A stretch of 64,000 nucleotides of DNA from Capsicum annuum (Eukaryota > Streptophyta > Magnoliopsida > Solanales > Solanaceae): contig NC_061120.1 in the NCBI RefSeq assembly GCF_002878395.1, positions 93,163,773 to 93,227,772 on the forward strand. The letters are read 5' to 3'. The position numbers and the translations under genes are program-made. The first letter of the stretch is position 1. Every line of letters begins with the position of its first letter. Shown here one piece after another: positions 58,341-64,000 of the stretch. The notes under the pieces were generated by a model. That model was not told the DNA's origin, did not search any database, and was given only the letters and a program-made list of their open reading frames with translations.

Positions 58341-58842
58341 AAAATAACAAAAAACATAAAAAAATAACAAACACCAACAAATCAAGTTCCTCATTTTCGT
58401 CATAACTTAAAAGCCCTAATTTTTTACCCGTGAAAATCGAAAAGAAACGATGAAGAACTCGAAGTTGTTGTCGTCGGAGAATATTGTCACGTCGACTGAC
58501 GGTTGAAAGTCAAAAAGAAACAGGCAAGAACTCAAAACTATTTGTTGTCAGAGGTTGAAGTTGCACAAGATTGAAGGGAGAAATTTAGAAAGTTGTTGGT
58601 TGGGAGAAGTTAGAGAGAGAAACTATCGAGAGAAAGAGGGAAGAGAGATTAATTTGCAGAGAGAGAAAAGTTTTGTGGGTATGGGTTAATTTGTATTTTT
58701 GAAAAGGTTAAAAGTTTGAAAAATATTAATCAAGTCCACAATTAACCTAATCAAGTTTTTTAATTATGTTTGACCCTTTAAGTTGGTCAATGTCACCAAT
58801 CCTTCATTCAAGACTTAAAAGACACCTTTCCTTCAATTTTTT
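58340..58842 (-). other. right end of the foldback, promoter/leader-like
   Basis: On the minus strand, after the terminal AATTGAAGGAAAGGTGTC, comes a CTCTCTCT-rich leader, TTCATCGTTTCTTTTCGATT, then GGGCTTTTAAGTTATGACG. The same order occurs at 63,177-63,690 with about nine in ten bases alike by eye. It looks like a captured 5' gene region, but no coherent protein follows. Confidence 0.55.
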
Positions 58843-60358
58843 TCTAGTAATCGCACTAGAAAAAAAGAAGATGATCTACAAAAGCAAATGATAAAAAAAA
58901 AATATGGGGTAGTGGTTTGTTATAGTGCGTCTTCCTTTTTGAGTTTTTTTCTCTTTGTTTTCATTGGATTTTTTATGCACAACCTCAAAATTTCAAAGCA
59001 TCCTACAGTGCATGCTTACCTTTCAAAATGACAATAAAATCTAAATATTTAATAATGATAGTATAATGTATCTTATATCCTTGTACAATATAACCAAACA
59101 CATACCTTTAAAAATGCATGTAGAATTTAGTATTCACATAAAAGACTTTGTTGGCTCATAGTGCTCCTCATCATTGTAACATGCATTTGCTTATCCATAT
59201 GTTTACGCTTTAAGTTGATCTCACACTTCACCTTATTTGCATTGAGATCTTTCTTGAGTTAAATCGATAATAAAGTGAAATATTTATCATTCATATTCAT
59301 TTAACAAACAAAAACATTAAAACACACACAAAAATAAAATAAAAAATTAAGAATGCAATAAATAAATTCATAATGGGAGTCAATGCACAATAACAAAAAG
59401 ACATAAGAAAACTTGACATGTTATATAGGCTAAAACTCTATTATAAGACCAGTTTTTTATTTTTCATTATCCTTATATATTTTTAAATTTCAAAGATATT
59501 TTCTTGTAATTACTCTTCCTTATCCTTATTTATTTTTAAATACAATGATAATTTTCATATAATTATAAATTCTTATTATTTTAAATAAAATGATAATTTT
59601 CATATAATTTATATATGTTATTGAGAGAAAAATTGAAATAAATGAGATCAAACAAAATTGAAGTAAATCAATTTGTTATTCTTATTCATAAACTTCAAAA
59701 ATTTAAATTGCTAACTATATCAATTTGAATAAATACAGTTTTTAAAATAAATTCAAATAAGAAGACAAAGACTTGTGTATAGTTGCTACAAATAAGGAAT
59801 CAATTTTTTTTTTTTTGGAGTAAAATCGTGTGTGTACGTGGAGGTATGGAACGTGTATTAATATACTCTTCTTATTTTTATCTCTTTTTCTTCTTCTTTT
59901 TTTCTTAAAGATAAAAATAAAAAATACAAAATAAATTAGGATAGTAATTGTTGCTTTAAATACATGTTTTATTTTTCAAACAATCCAATAATTTATTTTA
60001 TAATCTAAATATTTTTTTTTTGCCTAAAATTACGTTCTCGTTTTACAATTTATAATGCATAAAATATTTACTTTTAAATTCATTTTTTTAAAAAACATTG
60101 TCTTTCAAGTTAAATTTAAAATTAACAACTGAAGATAAGTTTATGGAATAGTTTGGAGTTTAGCTAGGACTCTTCAACTATTCCTAGTTTTAAACTAATG
60201 AATTTTTTTTTCTAAAATCTTAATATTTTTAAATTCAAATATTTTTATTTGTTTGATTCAAATTTTTTGTTACAATATTATTAAACTTTTTCCTAAAACT
60301 GTCAAGTCACTTACTCTTATGTTTTCACTTGGGTAATTATGTTGCTTCATCCTCTACT

Positions 60359-60363
<5 letters not shown>

Positions 60364-60423
<60 letters not shown>
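60364..60423. repeat. (TA)n(TG)n microsatellite
   Basis: About 42 bases of TA followed by TG repeats, a compound dinucleotide tract. Confidence 0.95.
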
Positions 60424-61345
60424 CTGTGTTATGTAATTGATTTTTAATTATTCTTTTAATTTAAATATAATATTTTAAGATAAATATGAATTGTATTTGA
60501 AAAAATAATGATGATGATGAACTTATCTTCTTTCAACAAATTAATGTGTTATTTGAGTTTGAATGATAGTAATGGAATGAAATTCTACCTTGTTAATCCC
60601 TCTTATATATATTTCTATAAAAATAAAAAATAATTTGATATTAGAAATATTGAAGGACTGCAAAAATATTACTTATTGATATAATATAAATGACACGCAA
60701 AATCAGTAAAGAAAAATTACATATAAATATAAATTTGCAAATAAAATCATGAAAATAATAAATTAATTGAAATACATAAATGCTACAAATATATTTTATA
60801 ATCCTTTTAGAAGAGTGTAAATGTGATGTAAACTGTTCTAGAGTCATCTTCAATGCTTAAGAGAAATTTATAAAGATAATATATATATATATATATTATT
60901 CTTTCTTTCCACAAATAATGTAGTAAATATCCTTTATGTTTTTCAATTCTTCATTTGTATTTGTTGATTTTTCAAATATTTATTTTTTAAATTTTAGATA
61001 TTTATGTACATCAAATTTGTGGTAACTTCAGCTTCCTTAAATACATCTATAACAAAAGAAAAAAATATAATATTAATCATAAACAACAATAAATAATTTT
61101 AAAAATTAAATTAAACATGAACACCATACCTTTGTAGTTATTCAGAGAAATTCGATAAGCATTACGTATAATCTTTTTAATCAATACCTTTGTGAATTAA
61201 AAGATCACAAAAAACTCTGTCAAAATAAATAAAATCTAAATTAAGATCGACTTTTTATAGCATCTTCTGTAAACTGTTATGAGAAGCTTTAATCTGATAC
61301 CACTAGCTTTGTTATTCACATGTATCAAGTTACATTTAGTTAGTT

Positions 61346-61450
61346 ATGAAGATGAATCTAATCTACCTCATTGTTTTTGGTGCTTGTTTGACATCTTTTG
61401 TTGATTCTTTGCATGTCTTTCTGGATGCTGCGAGACTCATATTTGCTTAA
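61346..61450 (+). CDS. 34-codon ORF resembling a signal peptide (doubtful)
   Basis: MKMNLIYLIVFGACLTSFVD opens with Lys, then a hydrophobic core of about ten residues and small residues at a plausible cleavage site. It then reads SLHVFLDAARLIFA before TAA. This is the pattern of a plant secretory signal. It is too short for a known protein. It might be the first exon of a lost gene, or a chance frame in AT-rich DNA. No donor site or continuation was identified. Confidence 0.15.
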   Translation: MKMNLIYLIVFGACLTSFVDSLHVFLDAARLIFA

Positions 61451-61572
61451 TGGGCTGCCGTTTAGTTTTAGCAAATAGATAGAAAAGAGTAGAAAAGTTA
61501 AGTGCTATTTCTAAAACAAAGTGAATATCATATATAATGCTTCTAAAATCAAAATTAAGGTTTAAAATTAAA

Positions 61573-61576
<4 letters not shown>

Positions 61577-61624
<48 letters not shown>
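61577..61624. repeat. (AT)n microsatellite
   Basis: About 48 bases of uninterrupted AT. Confidence 0.95.
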
Positions 61625-61626
<2 letters not shown>

Positions 61627-63176
61627 AATATTGACTTTCTCTTTTAAAACATATTTTAAGAATACATTCGAAAAGATATACAACTTGATAAGTCAAAGTA
61701 TCATGACATTTTGTGGATTGGATAGAAAATATAGTCATAAGTCTGTTCAAAATTTCTTTAGACTCTAGAGTAGTTGAAGTTTCAAACTGATATGTTTATT
61801 TTTGCCAAAAAAAAAAAATCTAATACCTATTGATGGAAACTAATACTCGTAATTTATACCGCGATAAATGATGAAAATACATTGAAGGAACATTATTAAC
61901 TTTCGGCATTACAAAAAGGAACACTTAAATTAGTTTGAAGATTAAACCGTTAATACTCATTAAAATATATGCATTGAGCTAGCCAACTTGGCACTAATTA
62001 ACCTCATGTGTTGAAACTGAATGTCTATCGTTTGATCTATTTATATCCCCTCGCCTATAGTAATTATTTCAGATGACTATCCTTGGATATTTTCAATTGA
62101 AAATATATAATGTTTGATAATCAATACACTCAATTAAAAGTTGCATTAGAAAGCATCAACTTGACTAAAATTCGCAATGAAATGTCATTACCTACTGGTT
62201 CAAGAGTATAGTGAGTCTCAAGAGGGGTCTAAAATCCCTCATATCATCTTTAGCTCCAACTTAATAAGAATAGATGAAATGTAGAGCAACAATAGACAAA
62301 GTTGACCAATAATTTCTTAGTGCCCAGATGAAGGATCTTTACACGACAGGTGTACTAATGCATAATAGAAAGCCACACAACATTTTTACTAAGGAGAAAA
62401 GGGTCACCAACCATCGTAGCCATGTCACAGACCCCATATGTTTGTCCTTCACCCACCTCCAAAATCCTACTATCCAAGAATGGTTTGGGTGTTCATGCTT
62501 CATATGGGTTCGCACAAGAGCCCTATTAAAAGCAAATGTGTTAATTTTTATTAAAGCAAACGAATAATATCAAAATGAAAATATTACTTACTTGAATTCA
62601 TGTATAAATATATTAGGAAGAATAACTTGTAATAAGATCATCACTTTGCTACATACAAAAAAACAAAAATGTTAAAACACAATTTTTTTAAAAAAAAATG
62701 AAGAACATAAAAAAATTCGTAAATAAAATTAATGAAAGATATCTTGCATTACATGTTATTGTAGGAGTATATATAAAAGAGGTTAAGAAGCTAGAACTTC
62801 ATTTCAACTCAAATTTCTTTTTAATTTCAAATTCAAATTACAAATCATATCATTTTTTTATAAAAAGATTAGGTTGTTACTCTTTCTTATCCTATGTATT
62901 TTACTATTCATATTTGAATTGATAAAAATATTTAAAGTTGTGATTTTTTAAAATTAAAAAATATTGTATTTTAATATTCAAATAATTCAAAAAAATTGAA
63001 TTATTTAGATATAGATAACTTTTTTGAGGTATTATAGGATTTTGAATATTAATTAATTTGGATTGAGAAATATTTTAATTTTAAAATTTGTTTATTTATC
63101 TATTATAGATATACAAATAACTGCAGATAGATTTAAATATTATTATTATTACTACTACTACTACATGTTACTCGAG

Positions 63177-64000
63177 AAAATTGAAGGAAAGGTGTCTTTT
63201 AAGTCTTGAATGAAAGATTGGTGACATTGACCAATTTAAAGGGTCAAACATAATTAAAAAAATTTGATTAGGTTAATTGTGGACTTGATTAATATTTTCT
63301 AAACTTTTTAATCTTTTCAAATATAAATTAACCCACACCCAAAAATCTTTCGCCCCTCTGTAAATCAATCTCTCTATCTTCTCTCTTTCTCTCGATAATT
63401 TTTCTCTCTAACTTCTCTCAACCAACAACATTTCAAATTTCTCTCTTCAATCTTGTGCAACTTCAACCTCTGACAACAAGTAGTTTTGAGTTCTTGCCCG
63501 TTCCTTTTTTACTTTCAACCGTCAGTCGGCGTGACAACATTCTCCGGCGAAAACAACTTCGAGTTCTTCATCGTTTCTTTTCGATTTTCACAAGTAAAAA
63601 ATTAGAACTTTTAAGTTATGACGAAAATGAGGAATTTGATTTGTTGGTGTTTGTTATTTTTTTATGCTTTTTGTTATTTTTTTTAATGTTTGTTATTTTT
63701 TAGTTGAATTTGTCATCTGGATGTATTTGGTACTGCTGTTTTTTAATAATGGATATGAATCCAACAGATGAGTATTTGTTGCAACATATATGACTAATTT
63801 GTTGCACAAATTAGTAATCTGTTGCAACATATATGACTAATATGTTGGGCAGATTAGTAATTTGTTGCAACATATATGACTAATCTGTTGCACAAATTAG
63901 TAATATGTTGCAAGATATATGACTAATCTGTTGCAATATATATGACTAATCTATTGCAACATATATGACTAATTTATTGCAATAAATGAGTAATCTGTTG
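63177..64000 (+). mobile_element. second foldback copy, inverted, cut by window end
   Basis: 63,177-63,690 is the reverse complement of 58,842-58,340 with about 90% identity by eye. The module arm (63,695-63,755, GGATGTATTTGGTACTGCTG) and the start of a TTGCAACATATATGACTAAT array follow, continuing past base 64,000. The termini of the two copies face each other across 4.3 kb. An 82-codon open frame at 63,455-63,703 lies in this leader-like part but is shifted in the other copy, so I do not call it a gene. Confidence 0.75.
63755..64000. repeat. palindromic unit array of the second copy
   Basis: Units of about 30 bases: ACTAATCTGTTGCA, then CAAATTAGTAATCTGTTG, then CAACATATATG. The array is still running at the end of the window. 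Confidence 0.9.

Larger units (their letters stand above)
51960..58842. mobile_element. large nested foldback element
   Basis: Its parts in order are: left end (51,960-52,300); a self-folding module (52,300-52,930); left stem (52,930 to about 53,930); a loop region with 165-bp repeats and a gene-like unit (about 53,930-56,640); right stem (about 56,640-57,745); a second self-folding module (57,745-58,340); and right end (58,340-58,842). Stems and modules are imperfect inverted repeats. The right terminus (AATTGAAGGAAAGGTGTC on the minus strand) reappears inverted at 63,177. The left terminus shares AAGTCTT.AAT and GGTGACA. words with it, so the terminal inverted repeats are weak. No transposase is visible. 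The foldback class is inferred from structure. Confidence 0.7.
58843..63176. other. AT-rich interval between the two foldback copies
   Basis: No recognisable gene. On the minus strand, 59,270-59,140 has a short frame (LKKDLNANKVKCEINLKRKH…) with exon-like base composition but no known motif. At 62,328-62,567 an open frame of 79 codons has ordinary composition and no family resemblance. The segment at 61,204-61,240 repeats one at 51,536. Two large TA microsatellites lie here. Confidence 0.45.

Noticed and set aside
59140..59270. Minus-strand exon of a host gene (LKKDLNANKVKCEINLKRKH…)
   Set aside because: The composition is suggestive but no family is recognised and no flanking exons were found. 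It is mentioned only in the interval entry.
62328..62567. 79-codon plus-strand ORF
   Set aside because: No motif, start context or homologue is recognised. It is within chance expectation for this length of DNA.
63455..63703. 82-codon ORF in the second foldback copy
   Set aside because: The matching region of the first copy (58,340-58,570) does not keep the frame, so it is not conserved as protein.
1..64000. tRNA, rRNA or other structural RNA genes
   Set aside because: No cloverleaf with A and B boxes or rRNA-like stretch was recognised on either strand. The TGGTATCAGAGC words are retrotransposon primer sites.

Overview
This is eukaryotic plant nuclear DNA. It is AT-rich, carries two 100-base N gaps, and is almost wholly made of nested transposable elements. 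No intact host protein gene is visible. The element types point to a dicot, and by memory of the families most likely to a Solanaceae genome of the pepper/tomato kind. They are Tekay-like chromovirus Ty3/gypsy with 2-3 kb LTRs, Copia with a third ORF after pol, L1-type LINEs, hAT and Stowaway MITEs, a Helitron end and large foldback elements. The species is an inference.

Layout. 1-6,489: a minus-strand gypsy element with long LTRs (2,855 bp for the complete one) that keeps only a broken gag. 6,933-10,494: probable solo gypsy LTR. 10,495-14,661: AT-rich ground with a Stowaway MITE, a 111-bp tandem duplication and a Helitron whose 3' hairpin and CTAG end are clear. 14,662-19,829: a Copia element with 204-bp LTRs and a perfect GATAT target duplication, itself invaded by two hAT-type MITEs, one of them G-rich and split by an assembly gap. 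20,376-36,532: a plus-strand chromovirus with both LTRs. Its 5' LTR is split by a 4.7-kb LINE with a 15-bp target duplication, and its gag by a solo LTR with a perfect TGGTA duplication. 38,330-40,700: a LINE ORF1 split by another LINE's 3' end and carrying a 29-base poly-C run. 41,970-50,561: an 8.6-kb minus-strand Copia element with 0.9-kb LTRs and a third ORF after pol.

51,960-58,842 and 63,177-64,000 are the least ordinary parts. They form a large nested foldback structure and an inverted second copy that runs off the window. They are built from arrays of a self-complementary word (CTGTTGCAACAG) alternating with TGACTCA/TGAGTCA, from a separate 165-bp tandem repeat, and from inverted arms. 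The unpaired loop holds a gene-like unit on the minus strand: a TATAAATA box, a leader, and a 65-codon reading frame with a poly-Asn tail and two internal stops.

The nesting gives a relative order of events. The LINE and the TGGTA solo LTR are younger than the chromovirus, the MITEs are younger than the GATAT Copia, and the LINE fragment at 38.7 kb is younger than the LINE around it. All coding regions contain stops or frameshifts, so nothing here looks able to move by itself.
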